Source of the DNA: Heracleum sosnowskyi
Taxonomy: Eukaryota > Streptophyta > Magnoliopsida > Apiales > Apiaceae
Assembly (NCBI GenBank): GCA_030848705.1
Contig: CM061240.1
Coordinates: 129,010,998 to 129,074,997 of the forward strand
Length of the DNA stretch: 64,000 nt
Direction of reading: 5' to 3'
Each line of letters starts with the position of its first letter. Positions within the stretch are counted from its first letter, which is position 1. The notes beneath the pieces were generated by a model. That model saw nothing but the letters and a program-made list of their open reading frames with translations. It did no database searches and had not been told where the DNA came from. Below, piece by piece: positions 24,564 to 38,700 of this stretch. A program made the position numbers and the translations under genes.

Positions 24564-26776
24564 ATGTCAAAATCAATCCGTGCAAATCGAATTCGTGCTT
24601 CTTCTTCTCCATTTTCTCAACTATATGTAAGTTTGTAAACCTATATATATGAATTCGTGTATGTATGACATGTGTTTAAGCTCGAATTTCGTTTGTATTT
24701 GTTTGTATTTTTTGCTCGATTTTGATTATTTGCTTGGATTTTTTTGTTGGGTTTAAGTTTAATTTCGATTATTTTATTCTCTTTGTTTCGATTATTTACT
24801 TGTATTTGTTGGATTTGTGGGTTTATTTCGATTATTTACTTGTATTTGTTGGATTTGTGGATTTGTTTCAATTTTTGGTTTTGATTATTTGTTTATGGTT
24901 TTGATTTGTCTATGTTGATATAGAGATATTTGTTTCTATTTAATTCGATGTAAGGGTTGCAATTGGATAGGATTGATGAATTTAATTTGCTTTAATTTTT
25001 GTTTTATAAATTTTATGGGCTCTTTGATGTATTTGGGTTGGATTTATGGATTCGATTTGTATAATGTGTAACATTTATGATTCATTTGCTTGCAAAACAT
25101 GAACTTGTGATATAGAGATATAGATAATTTCGATTAACTTATGGTTTTATTCCTTTTTTGTATGCACGTATTGGTCGACAACTCATGGTTTTGATTATTT
25201 GTTTATGGTTTTGATTTGTCTATGTTGATATAGAGATATTTGTTTCTATTTAATTCGATTTAAGTGTTGTAATTGGATAGGATTGATGGATTTAATTTGC
25301 TTTAATTTTTGTTTTATAAATTTTAGGGGCTCTTTGATGTATTTGGATTGGATTTATGGATTCGATTTGTATAATGTGTAATATTTATGATTCATTTGCT
25401 TGCAAAACATGAACTTGTGATATATATATATAGAAAATTTCGATTAACTTGTGGTTTTATTCTTTTTTTCTATGCACATATTGGTCGACAACACATGGTT
25501 TCGATTATTTGTATATGGTTTCGATTTGTCTAGTTTGATATAGAGATATTTGTTTCTATTTAATTCGATTTAAGGGGTTGTAATTGGATAGGATTGATGG
25601 ATTTAATTTGCTTTCATTTTTGTTTTCTAAATTTTAGGGGTTGTTTGATGTATTTGGTTTGGATTTATGGATTCGATTTGTATAATGTGTAATATTTATG
25701 ATTCATTTGCCTGCAAAACGTGAACTTGTGATATAGATATATAGAAAATTTCAATTAACTTGTGGTTTTATTCTTTTTTTGTATGCACATATTTGTCAAA
25801 AACTCATGGTTTTGATTTTTTGTTTATGGTTTTGATTTCTCTATGTTGATATAGAGATATTTGTTTCTATTTAATTCTATTTAGGGGGTTCTAATTGGAT
25901 AGGATTGATGGATTTAATTTGCATTAATTTTTGTTTTATAAATTTTAAGGGCTCTTTGATGTATTTGGATTGGATTTATGGATTCGATTTGTATAATGTG
26001 TAATATTTATGATTCGTTTGCTTGCAAAACATGAACTTGTGATATATGGATATAGAAAATTTCGATTAGCTTGTGCTTTTATTCTTTTTTTTTTGTATGC
26101 ACGTATTGGTCGACAACTCATGGTTTCGATTATTTATTTATGGTTTCGATTTGTCTATGTTAATATAGAGATATTTGTTTCTATTTAATTCGATTTAAGG
26201 GTTGTAATTGGATAGGATTGATGGATTTATTTTGCTTTAATTTTTGTTTTATAAATTTTAGGGGCTGTTTAATGTATTTGGATTGGATTTATGGATTCGA
26301 TTTGTATAATGTGTAATATTTATGATTCATTTTCTTGTAAAACATGAACTTGTGATATAGAGATATAGAAAATTTCGATTAACTTGTGGTTTTATTATTT
26401 TTTTGTATGCATGTATTTGTCAAAAACTCATTAGCTTGTTTGTACTTATTTATGTGTTTGTTTTTTACATTTTAGGGGCTCTTTAGTTGAAGATATTGTC
26501 GGACTGAAATTGAAGATATTCTTCAAAAAAACTGAAGCATGTATCGAAGCGGTAATAATTACCTCCCATTTTTTATTTGTGTCCATTGGAATATATTATT
26601 TCATTTTAATTGTTTTATATATGTATAGGAAGCGGATTGGCTTGCCTTGGAGGAAGAAAAAGATTAGACGGATGTGGACGAGGTTTCGGACGTGGTGAAT
26701 GGTGGCAATGAAGATGGCGAGGGCAATGGACCATATGGGGATGGTGGATCCGATTCTCCTGTGTCTTTGTCATAGT
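24564..26776 (+). pseudogene. Degenerate spliced gene inside CACTA-like element
   Basis: A TATA-like TATAAATAAA near 24465 and a CT-rich leader precede ATG 24564 and a 63-nt exon (MSKSIRANRIRASSSP...) ending at GTAAGT. After a 1.8-kb repetitive intron come TTTTAG at 26475, a short exon ending at a GTAATA donor near 26551, and a last exon from about 26630 to TAG 26776. The most sensible frame reads VEDIVGLKLKIFFKKTEAC, then EADWLALEEEKD, an in-frame stop, then an acidic Gly/Asp tail ending SPVSLS. Frame joins fail between exons 1 and 2. I do not recognise the protein; a transposon-encoded product is a guess. Confidence 0.4.
24876..26440 (+). repeat. Tandem repeat, about 310-bp unit, five copies
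   Basis: Units begin near 24876, 25187, 25496, 25806 and 26120 at TGGTTT-GATTATTTG and share about 90% sequence by eye. Each contains GGATAGGATTGATG, ATTTTAGGGGCTSTTT (resembling the real acceptor at 26475) and a GATATAGAGATAT word. It fills the first intron of the degenerate gene. Confidence 0.85.
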
Positions 26777-27620
26777 ATATATGGTTTATTTTCTATGAAC
26801 TTTAAATGTGAAATTGTTTGTAATGACTTTGGACATGTTGCAATGACTTCTGATTTGTTTTGGTTGGTTGGATGTACTGTTTATACGATAATATTGGATT
26901 TGGATTTGGTTTTTATGACTTTTCGATTATTAATATGTTATGAATTGTGCGTGTGAATTATTTTAGTACTTGATTTGTTGATTATTATTTTGCTACTTGA
27001 TTTGTAGAGTACGATCTTGTACTTGTTTGTGAATTGAATGGAAAGTGATTGTTTGATATTTGGATTGGATGGTACAGGAGGGAATGGTACTGCAACTACT
27101 ATATCTGCTGCAGTTTTTTTTAAACCCAAATAACCGACCAATTGAGCATATAACCGACCACTTTTTACCATAAGGAAACCTACTTAACCAACCATATTCA
27201 TTATATAGTGGTCAGTTATGCCATTTGACAACCCTCCTGCTGTAAAACCGACCAATAGTCCCAATTTTAACTACGGTCGATTTTGTCTTCGGTCAACACT
27301 TTTTCTCAAGTTCATAACCGACCGATAGTGGTCGGTTTTGTTCTACTGACCTGGTGCTACGTGTTGTCACGTATGGACATGGGTAGCAAAGTGGACCGAT
27401 AATTTGTACTTTGTAAAGTCACATAACCGACCTTCCATTGTGGTCGGTTATAAGCTTAAACCTAACCAATTTTGACATAATCGACCAGGCTTAAACCGAC
27501 TACCCTATGTGATCGATTTTCGGCGTATAACCGATTATTTTGGTTCATAACCGACCATTACGTGTAATCGGTTATGTCCTGTTTTCTTGCGGTGATTAGA
27601 CCTAGTTTGACATGTGACGA

Positions 27621-27735
27621 AGTCCATGAAAAAAAAACAGGGTTTTTTGAGATATCTTGGAGAATAATCCTTTCGAGGCAAAGCTAAATGAAAATAAAGG
27701 TATTGTCCTCAAGTCATATTTAATGAGAAAAATAG
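27621..27735 (+). pseudogene. Protease pseudogene, end of exon 3
   Basis: TCTTGGAGAATAATCC, then TTTCGAGGCAAAGCTAAATG, matches the 3' end of exon 3 of the protease gene (FLEDYPFEAKLNE). It continues past the exon into AATGAGAAAAATA of the following intron. It is on the same strand as the exon-2 relic at 23666, so the two are probably parts of one duplicated copy separated by the CACTA-like insertion. Confidence 0.7.
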
Positions 27736-29749
27736 CAATAACGAGTAAGAAAAGTAGGATTTATAGACCGTAGTTGACACATATTAACAAATTTGTTTTA
27801 TTAATATTGTTATTCTATGTAAACCGAGTTATTAGTAATAACCTGCATTATCATTTTATTACACCTTATGAAATAGAATTTTATTGCTTTAAGGTGGTTT
27901 GATATTATTTTATTTTATAATTTTCACTCGTATTTGACTGAAAAACTGGTACAAGCGCGATTTAAATCCTTGGAGAGAAATTCACAGCTGTATAATCCAA
28001 CCATGTATTTACACGAAGAAAGTCTACTTAATCAACTAAACAAGTTTAACCAAATTTTCATCTTTTAATTTTTTCTATACATAAAGACTTCTTTTTATCA
28101 TTCATTTATATATATAATAATCTAGATATATTATATATAAACATAAAACATTTGTATTAAAATAACATTTAACTATTAGTTAAAAACATTAAATAATTCA
28201 ACAAAAGAAATTTGTATTGGGATTCAAAAATCTTCAATCTTTTGTGTGTTACGAGAACAACTTACAGAGGGGGATAGCTATAAACACAATATTACTGATA
28301 GAGGCATGATAAATCCAGTAACATACCAATATTTTCATTATTGACTACCCTATCACTTGTCCTCTAAGTTCAATGTCACGCGCCGTCGTTTAATCCATGA
28401 GATAAAAGCAAGAGGAGTTGGCTCATTTTGAATCAATTACTCTCTCCGTCCCATCTTTTTTTTTTTTTTGAGATGTTCCATTCATTTAACATTTTACGTT
28501 CTATTCAATCAATTGAATAGCATTTAGCATTTTCTATTGAATAGAAAATTTAATTTTGTTTTAAAAGATTGTTAATAAACAATAAATTGCCTATTATATG
28601 GGTATGATTTATTGATTTACTGACTAAATCTCTAAAATACTGGTTATTTTCTCAAATTCAATTACTCTTTTCGTTCATACCAATCATAGACTAATAAAAT
28701 ACAGTTTTTTAAGCAAATCTTAACATTTAAACTTAAATATCAATATTGGACTAGTGAATATGATATCTTTTTGTAAATCTTTTGACAACTTGTTGGTATT
28801 AATAGAATAATACATACTAGCCTTTATTAAATTAAATTGCCTCCGATTAATACTTTGATTTACCAATCCGAATAATCATCGATTATCTGATTAATCACTA
28901 CAAGACTAATTTCGATTTCCCTCATTTAGAACACTGATTTTGGGACAATGGTAGTTAAAGAGTAATATTATTTAGCAAAAAGAAAGAGTACTATTATAAG
29001 GCAAAAAATTAGATTTGTCACGTTGTCTCGGCGGTGTTCTCTCTCATATTTCAGAAATTTTACACAAGAAAGTTTTATTTTTCAAATATAAGGAGAGTAT
29101 ATTAGAGGTTTTTATACGGGGTACACTTAAATATATTTCGTAGACTTTTTTATACTTAAAACTAATTCACAAATTTCTTTTCTATGTTATCGGTAGATGC
29201 TCTCTCACCTAATTAAGGATGATGTATCTGTTTAGTACAAATGGTAAATACTTTTACTGGACAACAAGTTTATCGTCCAAGGTGTATTGTCAAATAGAGC
29301 ACCAACACGATTAATTTATGGGTAAATTATTCCTTGACCATCGAAATTTTACCCGATGTTGGCACAGGGAGCTATGCACAAGTACAAATATGTGCACCAA
29401 TACCTGATTCTTATGTAACAAAAAGGTTTTCGATAATAAAGTTACGACTTTCAACAAACCACAGGCTCCGGTCCACAACAAAGTCATAGACATCCACAGT
29501 TGTAACAACAGATGGTATAACAAAAAAATTACTGAGGCTCTCAAAAAAGAAGAAGAAACACAGCAACTTCAAACACTAAAATTTGGAGACAATTTCCAAC
29601 ACAGGTTTTAAGATTTATAGGGAAATCTCAATGCCATATTTTTAGTACACAACATCTCAACATCACCATCCTAATCATCCAATCTATCCTAGGTATTGTG
29701 ACATTCTCTTAATTTATATCTACATTCCCTTCTCTACTTACTACCACAA
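27736..29749. other. AT-rich spacer with MITE debris
   Basis: No coding sequence is supported. CTCTCCGTCCCATC at about 28441 resembles the CTCCGTCCC end of Mariner/Stowaway-type elements, without a clear partner. 28848-28934 carries CCGATTAAT words and ends TTTAGAACACTG, a remnant of the hAT MITE family at 7039. From about 29600 it is the probable 3' UTR of the SEC gene. Confidence 0.5.
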
Positions 29750-32700
29750 CTACCGGTCATATGGGAACTCAGAATTATTCTCGGTCACTTTGAAGGGCTG
29801 TGGATGCTGGCCTGAGCAGTACAGATTCCACATATTAAAATATGCTCTTTCAAGATTCCTTACCTGCAACACATTGTCCAGGTCTTAAAATTATGTAGAA
29901 CCTTATCTAAGCAAAAGTTAATGAAACATGCACAAGCTAATACAAAAAATAATTAAAAAGTCGATATAAACCTCCCAGACGGCACAGGATAATCACCACA
30001 GGATGCTCACCACTCACCCAGTATCAGTATAAGATGAAAAGAGAGAAAAGTACACCAAATAAACACAGTACAAAAGTTAAGGAAGATTACTGTTCATTAC
30101 GCTATCTCCTACTTGAGGGAACTATATAGAAATACTCCTTGGACAAATAAATACCAAATGCATTTCCAGACAGATGGGAAATAACTATCAGAGAAAACAT
30201 TCAACCACTCAACATTCCTGGGACATCGTGCAGAACAAATTCTAATTTTTACGTTAAAGGTGACAGGATTATCAAATCTCATGAGTGTGTTCCAACTAAA
30301 TCCTACACTGAACTAAACAATTATCACAATGCTTGAAAAGTTTTAGTTTAATAAACTAAGTAACACATTCACATTCAAAAGAGTCTAGTCTTTATTTAAA
30401 CACCGGCGGTAAGTAAAAAAAATTACACACAAAACAAAGACAAACAGTTCACTTACCCATCTCGCTGTATCAAATAATGGGCAAGTCAAGCGGGACGCCT
30501 TGAGTCTGTGTGTAAGATCCTGTAGCTTCGATCTATTTAACGCCAGCGATACCGCCCTCTCTTCATACTCTTTCATACTACATGACGCAACAAAATTTGC
30601 AGCACGTCAATAATTAACGTATGTCACTATTCCATTATGCAGGGAAAAATAAAAATACCTCACTACATGAACAAGAGTGTATTAAATGTGCACATATACT
30701 GGTAAAGAACATCATCAAAAAAAAAAAAAACTAAAACGCACGTGCTAACAATCATTTCCTCTCCAAGTCCAGTGGCTAGGCACAATGAACCAGCAACTCT
30801 AGTAGCCATTTTCTCAAGAGGAAGTGTTACCATTGGCAGACCAGCCCAAAGAACATCTGTACCTGTAGTGTGTGCATTACAAAGAGGCCTGCGCAAGATG
30901 AAGAAAAAAGACTTCGATCAAAAACCAATTTACGAAGTATTACTCGGTCTAAAACATATATGACAAGTGAAGATGTAACATACGAGTCAAGGAACAAATC
31001 AGCTAGAGCACTTCGCTTGATATGTTCACTTTTCATTGCAACATCCGTAAAAATAATCTGGTCTGGTTGCACTCCCTGTGCAGCAGCATCTGGACAATAC
31101 ATAGCAACCGGGTTAAATGCACATGGTTATGTAACCCTTGCACCAAGAATAGAAATATAAAAGAACACATGTACACTGAAGGAAAGCAAAAGATATCACA
31201 AATGCAGCAACTTGTCATGCATACATGCTTAGACCACTTTTATACCCGTCAAAATAATTTCACTAAACTAAAAACGTACATGCACGCAGTCTTAGTTCGC
31301 CTGCAGCTGGAAATCGAAGAAGCCAAAGTGCACTGTTAGGAACTCGTTTGAGAATGTTGCACCTGAAATAATTGTCGGAGTATAACACTATACCTCAATT
31401 AAACATCAATACTAGATTCTACCCTTAAAAATCATCTATAAATTACCAAGTGATAAATATCTCAGGATCAATCTTGTAGAGCTGATTAAAAAAGGCAAAT
31501 ATAAATTTGTCCTCTGGCAACCCATAATCTGATCGCTTGGGTTGGCAAGCTGGATCCAGTACATCTCTGTTTTTCTATATGCAAATGAAATCATAAGAAA
31601 AAATAACCAAGTCAGCATTCGAGAGAATTACATCAAGCGTAGTTTAGGATCGAGTTTCTAATTTAAGCATAAATCTCAGAAAAACTACGAGCTCCAAATT
31701 CTAACCTGCTTGTAATCATTTACAAAGTAACAGTGAGGGAGATGGACAAGTGTCTCCGAGTATATTTGAGAAAATTTTGTTGGAGAAACAAACTGCAAGA
31801 GAAGATTAATTGAATCTTACAATTGATTGTTCACTATTTGAAAGAAAATAAGCACAATGAGATGAAAACAACTTTCTAACCTCATCAGTAACCAAATAGT
31901 CTATGTAGGTTGCCCCTGTAGTTCCAGGAAAACCCATGTATGAGACCTGGATAGGAGCAGGCTGCATAGCAAATATTTCATTTCTAGCCCCCTGTGAAAT
32001 ATATATATAAGTTGATCAGAAAAACTTAAAGATGCAAACACTGTTCAAGACAACAAACAAAACTAGGACTTCAACAAACTAAAAAGTTTCACTGGACAGA
32101 GGGCAAATACAACACAACCCTTCCACATTGACAATGCTACATTTTCTCCTTAATATAGATGATGTGGGTATATGTTGCAACAAACAGTCGGACAACAAAA
32201 TTTTAAAGCCCAAACCAACATATATCTTGGATGCTACTATATTTTATGCAAACGAGATTATCTTAAAAAAATTTACACTTTAGTTCTGTTATATGCAGTG
32301 AGGAAGGATTTCGGTTAGGTGGGAATAAATGCACTAAACCTTAGTATAACCATTAAGGTTGATAAGGATTTGGATTTGATTCTCATTGATAAGCCTGGCA
32401 ATCATATCAGATGACATAGCCGATACATCTATGAAGTGTTCTGCTTCCGATTGAGTGCGCAACCTCCATTCGGAGCCATCATTTGGACTTAAAGCATAGC
32501 AGAAAACCTAACAGAGAAAAAGATCATGCTCAATGTAACATCAGACAGCACATGAATCTTCTGCAAATTTGTCTCAAGTTAAAAATAATTTTCGAACCTC
32601 GACATTTTCCGTGTCATGCATGCCAAAGACAGAACCCATCAGATGTGATAATGGATGGTTACCAAAATCACTGCTCACATACCTAAAACCAAAACAAAAT

Positions 32701-35700
32701 TACCAAAAGTTTATCCCCGTGTCAGTAAACACCCCAACCTCTATGTCAGTACACAACCATACAGGGCTTCGAAGAGGATCCAAATTCAACTTACCCAATT
32801 CTCAATCGACCATTTCTACCACCACCCTTTATGGGGATTGGCATGGGATGGGTAAATGGAGGGAGTGAAAAACGGGAAGCAACTACTGAACAGTGTTGGG
32901 CATATTTCCGGCTAAAACAGCAACGTCGCTTAGTGAGTAACATGAATATAGGCATATGCAAAGCATACGCAAATGTATAGTTGGAAAATTACACAATCCT
33001 CACCTGATCTCAAGTGCAAGCATAGGATCGAGAGGATATGCTATTGCATGGAATGGCTGAACACTTGGAAGAACTGACATCTGAAAACAGTAAAAGACAT
33101 GTTAGATGACCAGTCTAGCTGGACGAAATACTTCCAAGTACTCTATAACAAAGAAAAAAAATACTGAAGCAGAGGTTAAATCATGCTAATCAAGTAGAAC
33201 CTTGATCTGCCTCTGAAGAATCCCTTCAACTTCAATGAACATCTTCTTCCGACCATCCCAGTCACACACACACTGAAAAGCAGATTATCAAGTCAGATGG
33301 ACAATGGATCGATATCATACAACGATTAGCCTCTCATCTATCTTCTAAATTATGAAAAAGAGAGAAGGCTCGGTAGTTTACTGTCAGAAAGCTATCTGAC
33401 ATTGATAATATACTGCTAACCGACGATATATCATTGATTAATGAGCTAGATTACCTTTCAGGTCCAATATATGTAATTTAAGTTGCAGCCATTGCTTGCG
33501 TGCGGCTACTAGATTATATACATTTCAGATGGCCAAAAAATTCTCAATTGATTTACACATACATACAGATGGAGAATGAAAGCATAATATGGGGTCTCAA
33601 TTTTACACGTTAATGTTGACATGCAAATGCTTTGTCGCAATAACAGTCCTGAAGCTATGACTAGAAAATCTGCTTACATACAGCGTCATAAAGAACTAAG
33701 TCATGGCAGTAGATTCAAGCAGAGCATATATTTCATGTACCTGTAACGTGTGAAGAAGATTACAAGTAGCTTCTGGAAAATCAGGGCGCAGAAACAAAGC
33801 TTGCTTATAACTCTTAATAGCAGCTTCCACATGCCCGCTGGTGTTTGTCCAAACAAAAAATTAAGATGAGCGCATATGTAAAATTCATACAGGTGCAAAC
33901 TGGGTATGTACAAGTACAAACATAATTAAAGATGAGTTTAAGTTACCTATCCTTGTAAGCTGAAGCCAAATTTGCATGAGCTTCAGCCATGGTTGGTCGG
34001 ATAGCAACAGCTCGTACATAATCTTGAATTGCTTCAGTAACCCTCCCGATCTCCTTGTAAGTGTTTCCCCGATTAACAAGTCCATCGGCTGCATTTGGAT
34101 CGATGCGCAGAACTTCAGTGTAGCATGATATAGCATCCGCATAATTACCCTGCAATCAGAGTTGTAAGGATATACTACAATCAACTACAAAATGTGGCCC
34201 AAAAATTTTGAAATAAAACTGTGGGTAAAGAAGATAATGTTTTCATATAAACCAACATATTATTATGATAAGATCAAAAACTAAAGAGTCTGTGAGTGAG
34301 AAAAAATAGGGAAATAATTTAACAAAGTGATAAACATGAGACTCAAAGGATAGAAGCTGCTACCTGCTGTTTGTATATAATTGCTAAATTATTAAAAGGG
34401 GCAGAGAGTCCGGTGGTGACGGATAAAGTTGCCTTGTAACATTGTGCCGCAGCAGGGGTCATGTTCCTAAATGAGAATCAATTAATAAAATTGCTATGTC
34501 AAGTCATTGACCGGAACAAAAATCAGTTGAAAATTTAGGCACAACAGCCATCAGCTAGGCATACCATTCCATGTAGATATTTCCTAGATTAGTTAGAGCC
34601 TGAGGATGGGTTGGTTGCAGAGCAAGGCATTGCTAGAGAAAACAACATGTCTTATTTATCAGAATGCAGGTTAAAAAAGAAAATTAAGATCCAAAACATT
34701 GCAACCAAAAAAACATACACGATAGCAGTGACTAGCTTCTTCAACTCTACCAGCATCCTTCAGTGCATTCCCCTGTAAGAAGAAAGTTGTGAACAGAGGT
34801 CAACAAAGGTAAAAATCTCAAAAAGACTCAATTTCATGATATAGGATTAAAACAGGAAGTTGAAGAGCAAACCAAATTATTATATGCCTCCAAGAACCCG
34901 GCATCACAGGCAATGGCTCGCTTGTAGTTGAGTATTGCCATGTCCATTTTCCCTTGCTCGTAGAATATACTAGCCAGATTACCTGCATAATTCAACACCC
35001 GAAATTAAAATATATAATAACATCAAAATCAAATCTGTCAAGTCATGGATGACTAGACTAATAGCAATCACTAGTAACAAAGTTGGTTAAGGATATATCA
35101 TAGAAGTAAGCAATGACAATGATCATTTTAGCACAAGGTCTACATGAATGCATGGTATAGAGGTCTAGACCACATGCAGAAAAAGAGCCTCACCGAAGGC
35201 CATTGCATAATCAGGACGCGCCTGAAGAGCACGCTGATAGCACACGATAGCCTCTTGAGGCATTCCCAGAGCCTGGAAGATATAACAAAGACTTAGGTAT
35301 AACTAAGTTGTTTTATTGACGTGGAAAGTTTATCGCCTACGACGGAAACTTACCTTATACACATTTCCCAGGTTTAAGTATGCATCTGCAAATTTTGGTT
35401 TGAGCTTAACAGCTTCCTGAAAACCAGTTCCCACCAAAGTAAACAAAAAGAACATACGACACACACACATACAAAAATCTATGCATAAATACATACAACA
35501 GAATCAAAACAATTATGTAATATCATGCTGCATTCAACTGTCATAATTTAAAACAGGTCTGACATATTATCTATACCATGCGGCAATTATACACCAAGAA
35601 ACACTAACATATTTTCCTTAGAAATATTAATAGATTGGATGTGAATTTCCCTTTACGTTGCCTCCAGATAAAAAGAAACTTGGTCATATGTCCCCTAACA

Positions 35701-38700
35701 CCTAGAATGCGACTGAAATCCACATAATTAAAGAGCACATGACTCTTAACAAATTCATACTCCTGGGATAGTTTTACAAAGGCTTAAGTTATCACTTATC
35801 ATCAAAATAAGACATTTACCACTTGAAGGAGAAGTGCCAAACACGATTAAAATATAAGTTGCTAAGAGTATATAAAGAGAACATAGAAACTGGAATTTAT
35901 CACATAATTTTAAAGTGGGAGATACCCACTTATCAATACCAGTAAATCACTATTGACCACATAATGTCATGCTTTTGTACATACCTTATAATATTGGAGA
36001 GCCCTATCCATGTCACCTGATTCCATAAAAAGACCGGCAAGATTGGACCATGCAATTGCAAAATTTGGCTGTAAACGGAGAGCCTCGATATAGCAGTTGT
36101 ATGCCTACATAAAAGAAATGTGTTAGTACATCCAAAGAAAGAACTTAATTGCAAAGAAGAAACTTATTCAGTCAACTCGACTTTCAAAGGCCCCTTAACA
36201 GAGGCATCGGTTTTACAATATTTACATGATCCATTTTCTAATCTAAAACCAGGATAAAACAGTGACAAATTATTAAATATACAATTCATAGATGTCTTAC
36301 CTCGTTAACCAATCCTTGAGCCTTCATCAGATTGCCTAAATTACTATGTGCATCAACCTACAACAGTTAAGAATATCAAAAAGACATCTCACAAATTCAA
36401 ATTACAATCAGTTCTAGTCCCAAGACAAATTTTACCAAACGAGGGTTTATGGCCAGAGCCTGCCGACAGCACTGAGCTGCATCATTCATCCTCCCTTTCC
36501 GCATGTATGCACTTGCCAAGTTCGACCAAGCATCGGCAAAATTAGGACGAAGCTGCAGTAATAGAGCAGTTGAACAAGAGGAAATACAACCAGGAGAGAG
36601 AAAGATATAGTTTGCAAGACAACATAATCCTCTCATCCATTTTCACCCATACAAGAAAACAATCGGATCAACAACATAAAAAGCAGATGTACGGCTGCTT
36701 GCTGCACAAACCTCGATGGCAATTAAATAGTAGCGAATCGCAATATCAATATTCCCCTTTTCCTGTGTATAAAAAAAAAGGTATTTTAGGAGACGAGAAA
36801 CTTCAAGAAAATACTACAGTTGACAAAAAGATCACATTTACCTTCCAAGCATTAGCCATGTTACCATAGCACTCTGCAAAATGAGGATCAATCTGCAGAG
36901 CTTCTTCATTCTTTGCAATACACAAATCAAATTCATGCAACTAAAACAGCAAAAGAGGTTAGTCAATATGCATTAATTGCTTAATAACGATACAGAAACT
37001 AGCAATAGAGAATTCCAATAACCTGATAATGAACTGCCCCTAGTAAGAGAAGATTATCTGTACGGCTTGGATTTCTCTGATAAACAGCCTTGCTATTTTC
37101 TAAAGCTTGCTTGAAGTTTCCAGCCTTATAGTCTTGATGAGCGAGAGCCATGAGCATGTCCTCATCCACTGCAACACAAAAAGTAAAATACATTTTATCA
37201 ACCACCATACCCGGACCAAGCAAGCGCAAAATACTCAGTAACATGTTTTATTTAGTTTTGAAAAAGACCAAGCTGCAAACCTTCGTCATTTAAGTTCTAA
37301 ACGTAACTAGAGCACAAATATTACGCACATATATGAGTTCAAAATAAGTCTACATTCACACTATCAGCTATAATAGAGGATTAAAGTTTACGGTGCATAT
37401 TTTGTAGATCTCGTAGATCTCAACAGAATAACAATCTACTCAAACCTTTTATTCAAATTTAAACTTCCAAGGAGCATGTATTTGCAACTTTGCAATAGTA
37501 TCCAGTGTCCGATTTCCCAAGTTATTAACTAACAGGGGTATCTCCAAGATTAATTTCAGATAAATACAAACTGCAGATCTAATCAACCTTTCATTTCAGA
37601 ACTAAACTTCCACAGAACATGTATTTCCAACTTCACAACAGTACCTAGTGTCCGATTTTCCAAGTTAAAAACTAATAGGGGTATCTCCAAGATTAGATTC
37701 ACATAATTACTAAAAGCGGATCTAATCAACCATTCATTTCAGAACTAAACTACCAAGGAACATGTAATTGCAACTTCGCAGCGGTATCTAGTGTCAGATT
37801 TTCCAAGTTATAACGAATGAGGGTGTCTCCAAGATTATTTCACATAATTACCAACTGCGGATCTAGTCAACCATTAACTTCAGAACTAAAATTCAGAGAA
37901 GTAAATGCAACTTTGCAACGGTATCTAGTGTCCGATTTTCCAGGTTATTAAATAATAGGGGTGTCTCCAAGATTAATTCACATGATTACTATCTGAGAAT
38001 CTCGAATTCTCATTCTTTGCATAGCACATTATGAATCTTCTTGTCTTATTACAACACATAAAAGCCAACAAAAACTATCAAACATAACTAATACCCAATC
38101 AAATTCACTGGCGCCAAAAACCTTCCACACTACCATCACATGCATCAACACAATCAATCCACTCAAATCAACCTTAAAACTTCACAAATACAAAAAGCTA
38201 ACAAAGAGCACACCTTTCCTTTACCAACTAACGAAGATCACATCTTTACTTTACCAACTAACAAAGATAACACCTTTACCAATCCAAATCAACAAAAACC
38301 ACCATTCCCAACTCCCCGACAGTCAAACAATCACAAAAATCATAAAAACCCTAACTCTACCACTTCAATCAATTCAAAAAACCACAAAATCATTAAAACC
38401 CTAACTTTACCACTTCAATCAACCAAAAAAACCATGAAAATCATACAAACCATAACTTCGCCACTTCAATCAACAAAAATACCACACAAATCACAAAAAC
38501 CCCAACTTTACCATTTAAACCAATCAAAAAATCATAAAAATCCCAACTTTACCACTTAAATCAATCAATAAATCATAAAAATTCCACCTTTACCACTTAA
38601 ATCAACCATAACATCATAAAAACACTAACTTTACCACTTAAATCAACCAAAAAATCATAAAAACCCTAACTTTACCACTTAAATCAACTAAAAATCACTA

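Larger units (their letters stand above)
24242..27592. mobile_element. CACTA-like DNA transposon, non-autonomous, ends uncertain
   Basis: Dense ACCGACC/GGTCGGT words in both orientations mark the two flanks (24265-24460 and 27128-27590), like the subterminal repeats of CACTA (En/Spm) elements. The right end reads TTTTCTTGCGGTG, complement CACCGCAAGAAAA, close to the CACTACAAGAAAA terminus of plant CACTA elements. A clear left terminus and a 3-bp duplication were not found. The element splits a protease relic (exon 2 at 23666, exon 3 at 27621). It carries a degenerate spliced gene and a large tandem repeat. Confidence 0.5.

Noticed and set aside
24564..26776. An intact spliced host gene
   Set aside because: Exon 1 cannot be joined to exon 2 in frame, and a stop interrupts the last exon. 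The surroundings are transposon-like.
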